Source: Teredinibacter purpureus
GTDB taxonomy: Bacteria > Pseudomonadota > Gammaproteobacteria > Pseudomonadales > Cellvibrionaceae
Length of the DNA: 64,000 nucleotides
Reading direction: 5' to 3'
NCBI RefSeq assembly: GCF_014217335.1
Contig: NZ_CP060092.1
Location: 327,501-391,500, forward strand
Positions 37,035 through 46,636 of this stretch are shown one piece after another; position 1 is the first letter of the stretch; each line of letters begins with the position of its first letter. A model generated the notes under the pieces. That model did not search any database, had not been told where the DNA came from, and saw only the letters and a list, made by a program, of their open reading frames with translations. The position numbers were made by a program, and so were the translations under genes.

Positions 37035-39974
37035 TTATTTCAAGTAGTGGCGTAAAGTTGCGAGCAGCTTGTCTTGATCCACTGGTTTCGGTATCACAGT
37101 ATCTATTCCACAAGATTTCAACTCTTCTGTATCTGCGGCTGCGTTCAATGACGTTACGGCAATAATCGGCGTGTCACGATAAGACTTCGTGGCGCGTAAG
37201 CGACGGGTGATCTCGCGGCCGTCAATATCCGGTAAATTAATATCGAGAAGCAACAGGCTATAGCTGTGGATTAGCACCTGTTTGAGCGCTTCTCTGCCAC
37301 TATACACACAGTCGTAATGAATGTTTGCCCCCTCTAGTATCCAACCGACCAATTCAGAATTATCGCGGGAGTCTTCTACAACCAATATACGTTCCGCTCG
37401 CACCTCTTCCTGCTCCAATATTGCCGACTCTTGCTGAGCAACACTCCCGCCTCTATCATTAAGACTTCTGTTTAACGTTTGAATACGCACCAAACTAGTC
37501 TTTACACGTCGACGTAAAGTAAATATTGCCGAAAAAATACTCTTGGCATCAGGCTGAACCAAAGCCAGCTCTTCCTGCGTATCATTACTGAATATTACTT
37601 TTCGCTCTTGATTCATTCCGTTATACAAAACTTGAGGTAATTTTCGGCATTGCTCATCATTATTCAGTGACACCATTAAGCGAGTGGATTCGACCGTAGG
37701 ATTGCCCAAATTAATCACCAAAAAATCTGGCAAACTCAAATGCATTTCATGTAGTGCCTGCTCGGCCGTTTCTACGAATATCAGCTCAATATTTAATATC
37801 GAAAATTCAATGTCCAACGCATTTTTGTGCAATGGCGTAGCGCCAATGACCATCGCTCTAGAAAAGTCTCGATAGACTAGTTTAATCAGAGCCTCTGCAA
37901 TAGACGCTTTCTCCCATGGCTTGCAGACAAATAAGTCGGCCCCTTCCAGAATAATTTTCTTTTCTTCACTTGGGTTGGTACTAAAGGCTACTTTAGGAAT
38001 GTCGGCTAATAAATGATGGCCATATAATCGCCGCAGTATTTCACTCCCCGCCAACTCAGGTAAGTCCATATCAAAACCAACAATATCGGGTAAGTTTTCT
38101 TCACAATCCTTAATGATCATAACAGGGTCTTGCTCAGTAAAAACGGTGAAACCATCATGTTTTAAATCGTCCTCCATTAACGGAAGATACACAGTGCTAT
38201 TATCAATATATAAAAAGGATAGGCCTCGTCTATCCCACTGCCCTTCATCAAGAAGAGTCGGTTCTTCCGCGCCATAATTGACCGGAATATAGATTCGAAA
38301 TTCACTGCCAACACCATATTCACTATCAAAATCAATAAAACCGCCTAAAAGATTGGTTAATTTTGCAGTGATCATTAACCCTAAGCCAGTCCCTTCAATT
38401 GCCAGTTTTTGTACCTCTTCTGCACGACCAAACTCCGTAAACAATTTATCTTTGTCGGAATCTGCTATACCAATCCCTGTATCTTTAAACCCGATTTTAA
38501 CCGTATTACCTAATGGCCCCGCTTTTTCTCGTTCGACAGAAATAATAACGGAGCCGCGCTCAGTATATTTAATGGCATTGGAGCCCAAATTCAACATGAT
38601 TTGCTTTAGTTTTGTGCGATCACTCATTACGGCAATATTGCGAGCGTAATTTACAATTTTTATATCCAGCTTTTTTTCTTCTGCCAGAGGTAGGAGTTCA
38701 GCCGTTATTTCACTGACAATATCGCTTACCGTAAAACTATCGTGTTTAACGGTCATTCGACCAGCATCTATCTTTGATAGATCCAAAATATCGTTAATAA
38801 GCCCTAACAGATGCGTGCTATTACGAAAGATTGACTGGACGGCTCGGTCACCGCGAACATCATCAGATACCGCAAGATCTTTGCGCAATATACGACTAAA
38901 ACCAATAATGGAGTTCAGCGGTGTTCGAAGCTCGTGCGACATACTCGCTAAAAACTCAGATCGATATTGATTAGTTTTTTCGAGATTTTTATTACTTTTA
39001 GTAAGCTGCTGCGTTCTTTCTTCTAGCTCTCGATACGTTCTATGGAGCTGTTCTGTTTTCAGTTTATCCTTACGGTAGGTCATATAGTAATCGAGAAGCA
39101 GACCCAAAAACGGCACCATATACACCAGTACTTTTAACATATGCGCAGCATAGTAATGGCTGTCGTATAACGACGCCGAGCCAAACACCATATGCAGCTC
39201 AAGTATCACCGCGGGAACAGTACTTAAAACAAGTGAGTCACTGAACACCCCTGGAAAGCGCTTTTTAAACTTTGGGAAAATAAATGCGCCGGTGAATATA
39301 TAAATAACGAGAGGCAGTACATCAAAAGGACGACGCACGAAATCATCGGGGAAAATTGATTTCGGAATATTATCTGTACTGATACACCATTGAATAATCA
39401 GATACCCTAAAAGCACAAAGGCTGCGGTTACCCCGAGCAGAAAACGAAGTGGGTTAGCATTGGACGCAGGCTTATCGACAAAAATTAATGTACTGACGCC
39501 CAACATGACGATAAGCGCATTAAAGGTTCTCGCTACCGCCCAACTAAAAGGCGCTAATACGCTACTATCCGAAACGGTATCGAGCATTCGAGTGGCAACT
39601 AAAGAATGGAAGGCGTCCATAGCACCTGCACACAACAACGAAATACCAATGACAGGCGTTGTAATATTAGCCGTCATACTAAAATGGCTAAACGCTAAAA
39701 GCGCCGTTAAAATAGCGGCGACAATAGCGCTCCATTCTAGCAACGTATGAAATTGCGGCCCAACCATAACCAAATGTAGGTTATTGAGCATATCTTGCTG
39801 TGGTAATAATGCTAACTGCTCAAACGACTGAAGCCGTTGATCTGCACCGAAGTCCACACCCAATAGAATCAACAGAAATGGCGCTAAACTCAGGCCAATA
39901 ATCGCCGCTACCGCCGAGATTGATATTTCCGGCACCAGTAATGGCGAAAAAGACCCGCTAACTTCCTTATTCAA
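37035..39974 (-). CDS. Hybrid sensor histidine kinase with MASE3-like membrane domain
   Basis: 979 aa from the start chosen. About eight membrane helices (to residue ~320) resemble MASE3 sensors (AGAMDAFHSLVATRML). A coiled-coil linker leads to HisKA (SMSHELRTPLNSI, His near 347) and HATPase (NLGSNAIKYTERG, DTGIGI, GTGLGLMI). Three receiver-like modules follow: the first keeps FDMDLPE, the second has Asn in place of the phospho-Asp (INLGNPT) and looks degenerate, and the third (Asp near 911, LLLLDINLPDIDG, with KPVD) is intact. The TTG at 39974 follows AGGGG; the frame opens at TTG 40031, but that lies in the upstream terminator. Output partner unknown. Confidence 0.88.
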   Translation of the reverse strand: MNKEVSGSFSPLLVPEISISAVAAIIGLSLAPFLLILLGVDFGADQRLQSFEQLALLPQQDMLNNLHLVMVGPQFHTLLEWSAIVAAILTALLAFSHFSMTANITTPVIGISLLCAGAMDAFHSLVATRMLDTVSDSSVLAPFSWAVARTFNALIVMLGVSTLIFVDKPASNANPLRFLLGVTAAFVLLGYLIIQWCISTDNIPKSIFPDDFVRRPFDVLPLVIYIFTGAFIFPKFKKRFPGVFSDSLVLSTVPAVILELHMVFGSASLYDSHYYAAHMLKVLVYMVPFLGLLLDYYMTYRKDKLKTEQLHRTYRELEERTQQLTKSNKNLEKTNQYRSEFLASMSHELRTPLNSIIGFSRILRKDLAVSDDVRGDRAVQSIFRNSTHLLGLINDILDLSKIDAGRMTVKHDSFTVSDIVSEITAELLPLAEEKKLDIKIVNYARNIAVMSDRTKLKQIMLNLGSNAIKYTERGSVIISVEREKAGPLGNTVKIGFKDTGIGIADSDKDKLFTEFGRAEEVQKLAIEGTGLGLMITAKLTNLLGGFIDFDSEYGVGSEFRIYIPVNYGAEEPTLLDEGQWDRRGLSFLYIDNSTVYLPLMEDDLKHDGFTVFTEQDPVMIIKDCEENLPDIVGFDMDLPELAGSEILRRLYGHHLLADIPKVAFSTNPSEEKKIILEGADLFVCKPWEKASIAEALIKLVYRDFSRAMVIGATPLHKNALDIEFSILNIELIFVETAEQALHEMHLSLPDFLVINLGNPTVESTRLMVSLNNDEQCRKLPQVLYNGMNQERKVIFSNDTQEELALVQPDAKSIFSAIFTLRRRVKTSLVRIQTLNRSLNDRGGSVAQQESAILEQEEVRAERILVVEDSRDNSELVGWILEGANIHYDCVYSGREALKQVLIHSYSLLLLDINLPDIDGREITRRLRATKSYRDTPIIAVTSLNAAADTEELKSCGIDTVIPKPVDQDKLLATLRHYLK

Positions 39975-40028
39975 ACCAGCCCCTAACGGTTTTGAGTTGG
40001 TGGCGTAACAATGTATGTTCGCTATAAA

Positions 40029-40065
40029 CAAAAGCGGCCAACCTATCTATAGATCAACCGCTTTA
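40029..40065 (-). terminator. Terminator after hppA
   Basis: On the minus strand AAAGCGG (40064-40058) pairs with CCGCTTT (40037-40031), and an inner ATCTATAGAT-like helix sits in the loop. The hairpin is followed by T, G, TTT. It lies 6 bases beyond the hppA stop and ahead of the hybrid kinase gene. Confidence 0.6.
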
Positions 40066-40069
40066 CCCT

Positions 40070-42088
40070 TTAAAGCAACGGTGCAATCACAAGGCTCACA
40101 ATGGCCATAACATTAATTAGAATATTCATGGCTGGGCCCGAGGTATCTTTAAATGGATCCCCTACGGTATCGCCGACGACTACAGCAGAGTGCACAGCAG
40201 AACCTTTCCCGCCATAATGTCCTTTTTCAACATACTTTTTCGCGTTGTCCCATGCACCACCGGCATTCGCCATCATGAGCGCCATAAGCACACAGCAGAT
40301 GAGAGCACCACCAAGCATTCCACCTAACGCGGCCGGCCCGATAAGAAATCCCACTAACACTGGGGACACAACAGCCAATAAACCAGGTGCTATCATTCGT
40401 TGTAATGCAGCTTTAGTCGCGATATCAATACAGCGCCCAGTGTCTGGCTTCGCCTTTCCTTCCAATAACCCAGGTATTTCACGAAACTGACGACGAATTT
40501 CTTTAATCATGTCGAATGCGGCATCACCAACTGCACGCATTGTCATGGCACTCACGAGATAGGGAAAGATTGCGCCTAAAAACATCCCCATTAAGACGGT
40601 GGGGTCGTTAATATTTAAATTAAAATCAGGATTATTAGTGCTCACGGTTTCAATAAATGCAGCAATGATCGCTAGCGCCGCAAGCCCTGCAGCACCAATG
40701 GCAAAGCCCTTACCTATTGCAGCAGTGGTATTACCGACCTCGTCTAAGCCGTCCGTAATCTTGCGAGTTTCTTCACCAAGACCTCCCATTTCAGCAATGC
40801 CGCCTGCGTTATCCGCGATAGGCCCGTACGCATCGATGGCCATTGTTATACCAACTGTTGCAAGCATGCCCACAGCACCAATACCAACACCATAGACGCC
40901 CGCACCCGTGGGCAACAATGAACTCGATACATAGATAATAGCGGCAATTGCCAAAACCGGAACCACTACTGATTCCATGCCCGTGGCCAATCCAGAAATC
41001 ATGACAGTCGCGGGGCCGGTTTCACCATCTTTCGCTATCTTCTGCACAGGCTTACCGCCAGTATAATACTCCGTCACAAGGCCAATAATAATACCGCCAA
41101 CGGCACCAGCCACAACGCACAACCAGACAGAATCACTTACCCCCATAAAATGAAGTAACGCATAGGACGCCGCCATAAAGATTAGCGTTGCACCAATAGT
41201 GCCTGCTCGCAACGCCGCCTCCGGCGATTTACCCGACATTATCTTGACTAATAAAATACCAGCGATAGAACAAAGTAGGCCCACGGACGCGAGAGCCAAC
41301 GGCGCGAACATTAGATCGCCTCTGTCCCCCGCCAAAACAGCCACCGTAGATAAACCCATTGTTGAGGCTATGGCGATGCTCGCAATCATCGAGCCGCAAT
41401 AGGACTCAAAAATATCAGACCCCATACCGGCCACATCTCCGACATTGTCACCAACATTATCGGCAATAACACCTGGGTTGCGAGGGTCATCCTCTGGGAT
41501 TCCAGCCTCCACTTTGCCGACAAGGTCAGCGCCTACGTCGGCGCTCTTGGTAAAGATGCCTCCACCTACACGCGAAAATAATGCAACGATAGAAGCGCCC
41601 ATACCAAAACCGTGAATTGCTTCTGCATGCGCAGGGTCTGCGCCAAAGAGGTGATAAAGAAACCCCAAGCCGAGCAACCCCATAGATGCAACAGTTAAAC
41701 CCATTACGGAGCCACCGAAAAAGGCAACATTCAACGCTGATGACGCACCCCCCTCACTAGCGGCAATAGTGGTACGAACATTTGCTTGAGTCGCAGAATA
41801 CATACCGATGTAACCCGCGCTTGCCGAGCATACCGCTCCGACCACAAACGCTAACGGCGTATGCCATGACTGGAAACCAACGAAGAGGCCAAACGTAATG
41901 ATGACAACAAAGATGACTAGGATTGTATATTCACGACGCATAAAAACCATTGCACCGTGATGAATCTCCGCGGCTATTTCGGCAACAAGGCCTTCACCTG
42001 CAGGGTACTTCAATACAATCAAGTAAATAACAAAAGCGACAAGCAATCCAACACCACCCAGAACAGGCGGTAAAATTGTAAAATCCAT
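40070..42088 (-). CDS. hppA: HppA, membrane-bound cation-pumping pyrophosphatase
   Basis: 672 aa integral membrane enzyme with about 16 helices that couples pyrophosphate hydrolysis to proton or sodium export. Conserved loops include [23 protein letters not shown], the [19 protein letters not shown] pyrophosphate site, and [16 protein letters not shown]. The sequence [10 protein letters not shown] has Ala where K+-independent enzymes have Lys, so it is predicted to be K+-dependent; this class includes both H+ and Na+ pumps. The ATG at 42088 follows GGGGGT; the longer frame from 42292 is spurious. Divergent from ppa. Confidence 0.96.
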   Translation of the reverse strand: MDFTILPPVLGGVGLLVAFVIYLIVLKYPAGEGLVAEIAAEIHHGAMVFMRREYTILVIFVVIITFGLFVGFQSWHTPLAFVVGAVCSASAGYIGMYSATQANVRTTIAASEGGASSALNVAFFGGSVMGLTVASMGLLGLGFLYHLFGADPAHAEAIHGFGMGASIVALFSRVGGGIFTKSADVGADLVGKVEAGIPEDDPRNPGVIADNVGDNVGDVAGMGSDIFESYCGSMIASIAIASTMGLSTVAVLAGDRGDLMFAPLALASVGLLCSIAGILLVKIMSGKSPEAALRAGTIGATLIFMAASYALLHFMGVSDSVWLCVVAGAVGGIIIGLVTEYYTGGKPVQKIAKDGETGPATVMISGLATGMESVVVPVLAIAAIIYVSSSLLPTGAGVYGVGIGAVGMLATVGITMAIDAYGPIADNAGGIAEMGGLGEETRKITDGLDEVGNTTAAIGKGFAIGAAGLAALAIIAAFIETVSTNNPDFNLNINDPTVLMGMFLGAIFPYLVSAMTMRAVGDAAFDMIKEIRRQFREIPGLLEGKAKPDTGRCIDIATKAALQRMIAPGLLAVVSPVLVGFLIGPAALGGMLGGALICCVLMALMMANAGGAWDNAKKYVEKGHYGGKGSAVHSAVVVGDTVGDPFKDTSGPAMNILINVMAIVSLVIAPLL

Positions 42089-42440
42089 GTAACCCCCAAA
42101 CTCAATTATTGTTTTAAGTAAATCATCGCGCCTGCGAGATTTCTTTTTTACGGCGGGGATACTGCGTGCCGTAACATTTAATATAGACGCTTTATTGCGA
42201 CTACAACTTTCTATTGCTACGGCAGGGAATAATAAAAAGCCGTTCGATTCTACGATACGACAGAAAAAGGGTAAACCCAGGAGGCCTCTCAACGATTGTT
42301 CAGTGGTAGGCTTGTGTTACAATCGCGCCCTTCTCAAAGGCCCGCGTTTCTATTCGTAACCGAATACGACCAAGGCCGATGACTACACCGCGCAGCATCG
42401 GCTGCACATAGACAAACGAATTACGTACAGGATTTTGAGT
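42089..42440. other. Divergent hppA / ppa intergenic region
   Basis: About 350 bases between two opposite pyrophosphatase genes. The only element I can define is the ppa promoter listed separately at 42296-42323. The remaining sequence shows no gene or clear operator. Confidence 0.5.
42296..42323 (+). promoter_or_regulatory. Likely sigma-70 promoter of ppa
   Basis: TTGTTC at 42296-42301 and TACAAT at 42318-42323 are separated by 16 bases, a good sigma-70 match, about 110 bases before the ppa start. Confidence 0.6.
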
Positions 42441-42989
42441 ATGAGCCTTCACCTCGTGCCTACAGGCGATAAAGCACCAGAAGAAATTAACGTTATCATC
42501 GAGATCCCGATGGGCGGCGACCCTATTAAATATGAAGTCGATAAAGAATCAGGCGCCATGTTTGTTGACCGCGTTCTGGGTACCGCAATGCATTACCCAG
42601 CCAACTACGGATACATCCCTCATACTTTAAGTGATGATGGCGACCCCGCCGACGTTTTAGTCTTTATGAATCGCCCTTTACTGCCAGGCTCGGTTATCAC
42701 ATGCCGCCCTTTAGGCATGCTAAAAATGACAGACGAATCGGGTGAAGACGCAAAAATTCTGGCCGTTCCCGTTAGCAAAGTGACTAAGTATTACGATGAT
42801 GTCGTCAGTATTGAAGAGCTTCCTTCCATCAAAATAAACCGTATTGCGCACTTTTTTGAGCACTACAAGGATCTAGAAGAAGGCAAGTGGGTTAAATTGG
42901 ATGGCTGGGCCGGTGTTGACGAAGCCAAACAAGAAATTTTAGATTCTATCGAAAACTTCAAGAACCAACCTAAAGCGCCACGCTTCTAA
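42441..42989 (+). CDS. ppa: Ppa, soluble inorganic pyrophosphatase
   Basis: 182 aa family I pyrophosphatase that removes pyrophosphate from biosynthesis. Metal-site motifs are present: ASx-like [35 protein letters not shown] (the DxDPxD aspartates) and the Lys/Asp region [14 protein letters not shown]. The frame also has TTG at 42435, but ATG at 42441 follows AGGATTTTGAGT. It is divergent from hppA, placing the energy-wasting and energy-conserving enzymes side by side. Confidence 0.96.
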   Translation: MSLHLVPTGDKAPEEINVIIEIPMGGDPIKYEVDKESGAMFVDRVLGTAMHYPANYGYIPHTLSDDGDPADVLVFMNRPLLPGSVITCRPLGMLKMTDESGEDAKILAVPVSKVTKYYDDVVSIEELPSIKINRIAHFFEHYKDLEEGKWVKLDGWAGVDEAKQEILDSIENFKNQPKAPRF

Positions 42990-43031
42990 ACACAAAAGCT
43001 CACCGTTTAAAAGGCTCGACTGTAGGCGGCT

Positions 43032-43778
43032 TTAAGGCTCTAGAAGCGTTATGCCGCTTACATCCGGCGCCGGTGCTGACACCGGTTTAGGTGGTGCTAA
43101 ATTGCCCCCTAGCTCTGCAACGCTCAAACTACTTATATCCACATCTACAGCTTTAACGCTTTTCCGTTCTTCAGGTTTTAGCAGCTCAGCTCCCGCCTCT
43201 GCAATATTGAACGCCGTTAGATCCAACTCAAGCGCCGAGTCTTGCTCGTATTCAGAAGCCTCTAGCAAATTTCCGCCGCTTTCTTTTAGTGACAACGCCG
43301 ATATATCGACCTCAACAGTCTCAACCACCGGCCGCTCTTGCGCCGCGATCAAATGACCTTCCATGGGCGCCAAAACTAACCCCACCTCAACCTTAGCGGG
43401 CACCTCCGTGCCGGGAATAGCCCCCACTGCTGGCTCCGTGCAGGGAATAACCCCAGAGGGCGCAGAAAAAGAAGGCGGCTGAACATCGAACGCACCAAAG
43501 CTTGCTTTACCCTGCGGTTTACCGGCTGCTGCCACTTGAACTTCTACATCCACAAGCGCGCCAGCTTTTTTTATCGCTACGCGATATTTCGTAGCCGCGT
43601 CAAACGCCAAACCTCGTTTTAACACTACTGCTTTGCCGCTGAACAAGGCCTCAACTTTTGCTGCATCAATTTTAAACAGCTGTCCCATATTACGCTTGGC
43701 AGCATCTAACGCTACACCTTTCGCCAAGGCTCCACGAAAAACTAAATTATACTTTTCTTCGGATGTTTCTGAGGACAT
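43032..43778 (-). CDS. Repeat-containing protein of unknown function
   Basis: 248 aa, cytoplasmic by appearance. The N-terminal ~75 residues (KYNLVFRGALAKGVALDAAKRN... LFSGKAVVLKRGL... YRVAIKKAGALVDVEV) form a compact domain I have seen in other uncharacterised gammaproteobacterial proteins but cannot name. The acidic C-terminal half has three imperfect repeats of ~30 residues, each built on V/L-x-D-I/L-S/T followed by a short linker and GGNL or GAEL. ATG at 43778 follows AAGGTGG. No pathway is indicated by its neighbours. Confidence 0.78.
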   Translation of the reverse strand: MSSETSEEKYNLVFRGALAKGVALDAAKRNMGQLFKIDAAKVEALFSGKAVVLKRGLAFDAATKYRVAIKKAGALVDVEVQVAAAGKPQGKASFGAFDVQPPSFSAPSGVIPCTEPAVGAIPGTEVPAKVEVGLVLAPMEGHLIAAQERPVVETVEVDISALSLKESGGNLLEASEYEQDSALELDLTAFNIAEAGAELLKPEERKSVKAVDVDISSLSVAELGGNLAPPKPVSAPAPDVSGITLLEP

Positions 43779-43921
43779 AACACCACCTTACTAGAATAAT
43801 TATGCTTTACACGCTCATGAAGCGCGGGCTTTAACCTCTGCTATATTACGCATCACATGGGCACATGCTTACGTACTTTGGCGCTGATGACCGCTGGCAG
43901 AAGTCTGAACAAGATCCATAC

Positions 43922-43978
43922 TTTTAGGCAACAATCTCAAGAGGGGGGTGAGATTGGGTACACACCACCTGCCTTAAA
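43922..43978 (+). promoter_or_regulatory. Nested hairpin in the leader of the 43997 gene
   Basis: An outer stem pairs 43922-43930 with 43970-43978 (8 of 9 matched, AGGCA/TGCCT core) around an inner perfect 8-base stem, CAATCTCA (43932-43939) with TGAGATTG (43949-43956), whose loop is AGAGGGGGG. It ends 18 bases before the ATG at 43997. Possible regulatory leader or part of a small RNA; no family recognised. Confidence 0.4.
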
Positions 43979-43996
43979 TGTAGAGATGTATTTATT

Positions 43997-44311
43997 ATGA
44001 GCAGCATTCCCGATAACACGCAACTTCACCACCCTTCTTTTACACCAAAAGACCCCGTTTTAACTATAAATGATGACAAGGTTATTGCCGTTGGCCAACA
44101 GAGGGTTCATGTGAGCGCCGTCACCACTAAAATTTGTGAAGATATCGCCTTTCTTGAAGATAGAATTCATCGCTTGGAAGAAATGAAAGCGCCCAGCGAA
44201 ACGGTTATAAACACTTATCGTGCCATGTTAGAAAGCCGACAATCTGTGCTGGAGTGGCTACAAGAACATCCGCTGGAAACATCTCAAACAACAGAGCCTA
44301 AAATAGGTTAA
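43997..44311 (+). CDS. Small helical protein of unknown function
   Basis: 104 aa. The first ~45 residues are polar (NTQLHHPSFTPKDP... TINDDKVIAVGQQRVHV), the rest is a helical, probably coiled-coil segment (ICEDIAFLEDRIHRLEEMK then YRAMLESRQSVLEWLQEH). No signal peptide or membrane helix. It has a weak ribosome-binding site but a structured leader and coding-like composition; its stop is 3 bases from the convergent HAD gene. I cannot assign a function. Confidence 0.72.
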   Translation: MSSIPDNTQLHHPSFTPKDPVLTINDDKVIAVGQQRVHVSAVTTKICEDIAFLEDRIHRLEEMKAPSETVINTYRAMLESRQSVLEWLQEHPLETSQTTEPKIG

Positions 44312-44314
44312 ACC

Positions 44315-44971
44315 TTAGTTAACCTCCGGCTTTATGAGCTGTTTCAGCACATCACTCATTGTAAAACACTGCCCTTCAACCTGCCGCTCATGCTTAGGCG
44401 AAGGCACAAACCGTACTAGACTCATACCCGCCGCCTGCGCCGCCATAAACCCCGCTGGAGAATCCTCAACCACCGTACAGCAATCGGCAGGCACACCCAC
44501 GACATTCGACGCCAGCAGAAATAACGCTGGCGAGGGTTTCCCTTCATTGACGTCTTGAGCGCTAAATCTACGGGTAGCGCCACGCACTTCCGGAAAAAAA
44601 CGGTCCAAGCCAGTAATTGCCAACGAATGTTTTATTTTGGCGTGAGCCCCATTCGACGCGACACAAAACGGTATCTCATTTTCCTGTAGCGTTTCCAATA
44701 CGCACTCTATGCCTGCCACTGGCGTTAGATCCTCCGCAAATCGGCGCTGTGTTGCTGCAGCCAGTTGTTGATCAAAAGTATTAGGTAGAGCGCGCTCAAA
44801 TCTTTTTTCAATCCAGGCGTAGCAATAAGACAAAGAGTGCCCGTGGAACGCTTGATAACAATCGGCAGGTGGAATATCCATGCCTTGCTCGGCAAGCAGC
44901 AACGAAAACACCTCCGCGGCCAACCCTTCGCTATCAACAAGCACTCCGTCACAATCAAAAATCACTAACAT
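44315..44971 (-). CDS. HAD-IA phosphatase
   Basis: 218 aa HAD hydrolase. Motif I FDCDGVLVDSEG, motif II CVASNGAHAKI, motif III NEGKPSPALFLLA and motif IV VVEDSPAGFMAAQAAGM are intact. It resembles sugar-phosphate or phosphoglycolate-type phosphatases; the substrate is unknown. ATG at 44971. Distinct from the HAD protein at 27267 (low similarity outside motifs). Confidence 0.88.
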   Translation of the reverse strand: MLVIFDCDGVLVDSEGLAAEVFSLLLAEQGMDIPPADCYQAFHGHSLSYCYAWIEKRFERALPNTFDQQLAAATQRRFAEDLTPVAGIECVLETLQENEIPFCVASNGAHAKIKHSLAITGLDRFFPEVRGATRRFSAQDVNEGKPSPALFLLASNVVGVPADCCTVVEDSPAGFMAAQAAGMSLVRFVPSPKHERQVEGQCFTMSDVLKQLIKPEVN

Positions 44972-45038
44972 AATACTGCCAAGCCCTACTGTTTGTTAAC
45001 GTGTTTACAGAGCATTTTAAATACGACCACACCCACCT

Positions 45039-45728
45039 CTAAAGCACAACATAACGTTCAAAAACATCGTTAAAGCAAGCCTTTAGTGCCTCAGACAGCA
45101 TAAGGTCCGCACTTTCAACAAGCCCAAACAACAACTCCGGTGTTAAGCGCTCTGCATATTGAGTGGCCAGCGGCGCACAACTTAAATGCCATGGCTCCGG
45201 CGATACACCACCCGTGTCTAGATTATAGGGGCGAATAAAGTAATCTTGCGCTGCGAGATATTCCGTCAACCATTCATACAAGGGGGCAAAGACTCCCTCA
45301 CATTCTGCCACCGTCAATTGGAGCCGCTCGCCATCTGGCAGGGCCGCTGCATCGTAGATATCAAAATCCGTTCCCCAATGATGTCGCGAACCACCCGGCA
45401 AAGCCGACCAACGTAAAATGCAGTGCATTAACTGGTCAGGTGAAAGCGTATTGATATCCAACTGATGCCCATTAACATCAACAACAGGGCGCTTACCCAA
45501 TGCCTTTTGATTCCAAATAGATAACTGGCGGTCAAAGCTTCGATACCCACTCGCAATACGCAAATCGAACCCATTCTGGGCCGCGAGACGTTTAAGCCCA
45601 GCAATGGGCTCCACTGCCATTCGGTGAACAGGGCACTCAAGGGTATCAAAATCAACGTGAGAATTATCACGCCCGCAGGCCTGCTCAAATGTCGCGAAAG
45701 TCACGGGAGTTGCTCCCATTTTGACCAT
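45039..45728 (-). CDS. M15-family D,D-carboxypeptidase-like protein (VanY type)
   Basis: 229 aa. The zinc site of M15B peptidases is visible: SRHHWGTDFDIYD (the HxxxxxxD pair) and EPWHLS, together with ASGYRSFDRQLSIWNQKA and DQLMHCILRWSALPGG. No clear signal peptide precedes the domain, so location is uncertain; relatives act on peptidoglycan stem peptides. ATG at 45728 follows AAGGGGA. It stands alone next to the 238-base gap before the TfoX_C gene. Confidence 0.85.
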   Translation of the reverse strand: MVKMGATPVTFATFEQACGRDNSHVDFDTLECPVHRMAVEPIAGLKRLAAQNGFDLRIASGYRSFDRQLSIWNQKALGKRPVVDVNGHQLDINTLSPDQLMHCILRWSALPGGSRHHWGTDFDIYDAAALPDGERLQLTVAECEGVFAPLYEWLTEYLAAQDYFIRPYNLDTGGVSPEPWHLSCAPLATQYAERLTPELLFGLVESADLMLSEALKACFNDVFERYVVL

Positions 45729-45935
45729 ATTGTCCCCTTAACTAATTGCGCTACCAGTATAAGTCTGTATGATTGCCCGCTACTGGTGACCGATCTCCGG
45801 CTATATTAGCTGCTGCAGCATGCTGCGATAAGCACTAACATTACGAGATTGTACGCGGTAGTTGCTAACTTAAAATAATAATCAGCAACCAACTGCTAAA
45901 CTAATTCTATATTCACCAGAACCCCAAGACATTCT

Positions 45936-45947
45936 AATAATAACAAC
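45936..45947 (+). promoter_or_regulatory. AAYAAYAA-type motif before the TfoX_C gene
   Basis: AATAATAACAAC 19 bases before the ATG at 45967, in the 5' leader. This is the A-rich motif bound by Hfq/Crc in pseudomonads; a single motif in AT-rich DNA can arise by chance. Confidence 0.35.
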
Positions 45948-45966
45948 CCATGGGAGATCGGACCTC

Positions 45967-46263
45967 ATGACTTCCTCTAACGGTAGCCAAGGTATGCAGG
46001 GAGAGTTGCTCGGGCTTAAAAACCTCGGCATGGCGTCAGTCAATATTCTTCATGCAATCGGTGTAAACAATTACGATGATTTATCTCGAATGGGTGCAGT
46101 TGAAGCCTATTGTCGAATAAAAACACGTGGCATTCACGTATCCAAAGTCATGCTATATGCGCTTCAAGGTGCACTAATGGATGTTCATTGGAACGATTTA
46201 TCGCCCGATTTAAAGTCGCAATTGGTTGAAGAAGCAGAGCAATCTGTTAGCACGGGCGCTTAA
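45967..46263 (+). CDS. TfoX C-terminal-domain protein
   Basis: 98 aa, essentially only the TfoX_C helical domain: LLGLKNLGMASVNILHAIGVNNYDDLSRMGAVEAYCRIK then VMLYALQGALMDVHWNDLS. Full TfoX/Sxy competence regulators carry an N-terminal domain that is missing here; stand-alone TfoX_C proteins are common and uncharacterised. The leader contains an AAYAAYAA motif (see findings). The Rieske gene follows 35 bases downstream. Confidence 0.86.
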   Translation: MTSSNGSQGMQGELLGLKNLGMASVNILHAIGVNNYDDLSRMGAVEAYCRIKTRGIHVSKVMLYALQGALMDVHWNDLSPDLKSQLVEEAEQSVSTGA

Positions 46264-46298
46264 ACCGCGCCCAAGAAACCGAGCCATAAAGTACATTC

Positions 46299-46616
46299 GT
46301 GACAATAAAGCTGTTTGACCACGCACAATTACCCGAAGGCGCAGCCCTATCTTTTGCTCTTCACGACGAGCCGTATTTCGCCGTGCGAAAAGATGGTTGT
46401 GTTTTCGCGTATAAAAATAAATGCCCACACTTAGGCATTCCACTTGAGTGGCAACCTAATGAGTTTCTTGATGCCGAGGGAGAGCTAATTCAATGCTCCA
46501 CCCACGCGGCTCTATTTCTTATCGACTCTGGCGAATGCGTTTCAGGGCCGTGCACTGGCGAAAAACTAACACCTGTTGCCATCACCTGCGACGACACTGG
46601 CGTTTACTTAACATAA
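46299..46616 (+). CDS. Rieske [2Fe-2S] protein
   Basis: 105 aa ferredoxin-like Rieske protein. Cluster ligands are CPHLGIPLEW and, 17 residues on, CSTHAALF, giving the Cys-x-His...Cys-x2-His pattern. It resembles the NirD/ferredoxin component type that feeds dioxygenases or nitrite reductases, but no partner gene is near. Start GTG at 46299; it may be co-transcribed with the TfoX_C gene. It converges on sfsA. Confidence 0.88.
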   Translation: MTIKLFDHAQLPEGAALSFALHDEPYFAVRKDGCVFAYKNKCPHLGIPLEWQPNEFLDAEGELIQCSTHAALFLIDSGECVSGPCTGEKLTPVAITCDDTGVYLT

Positions 46617-46636
46617 ACACCGGTATTTCTTAGCCG

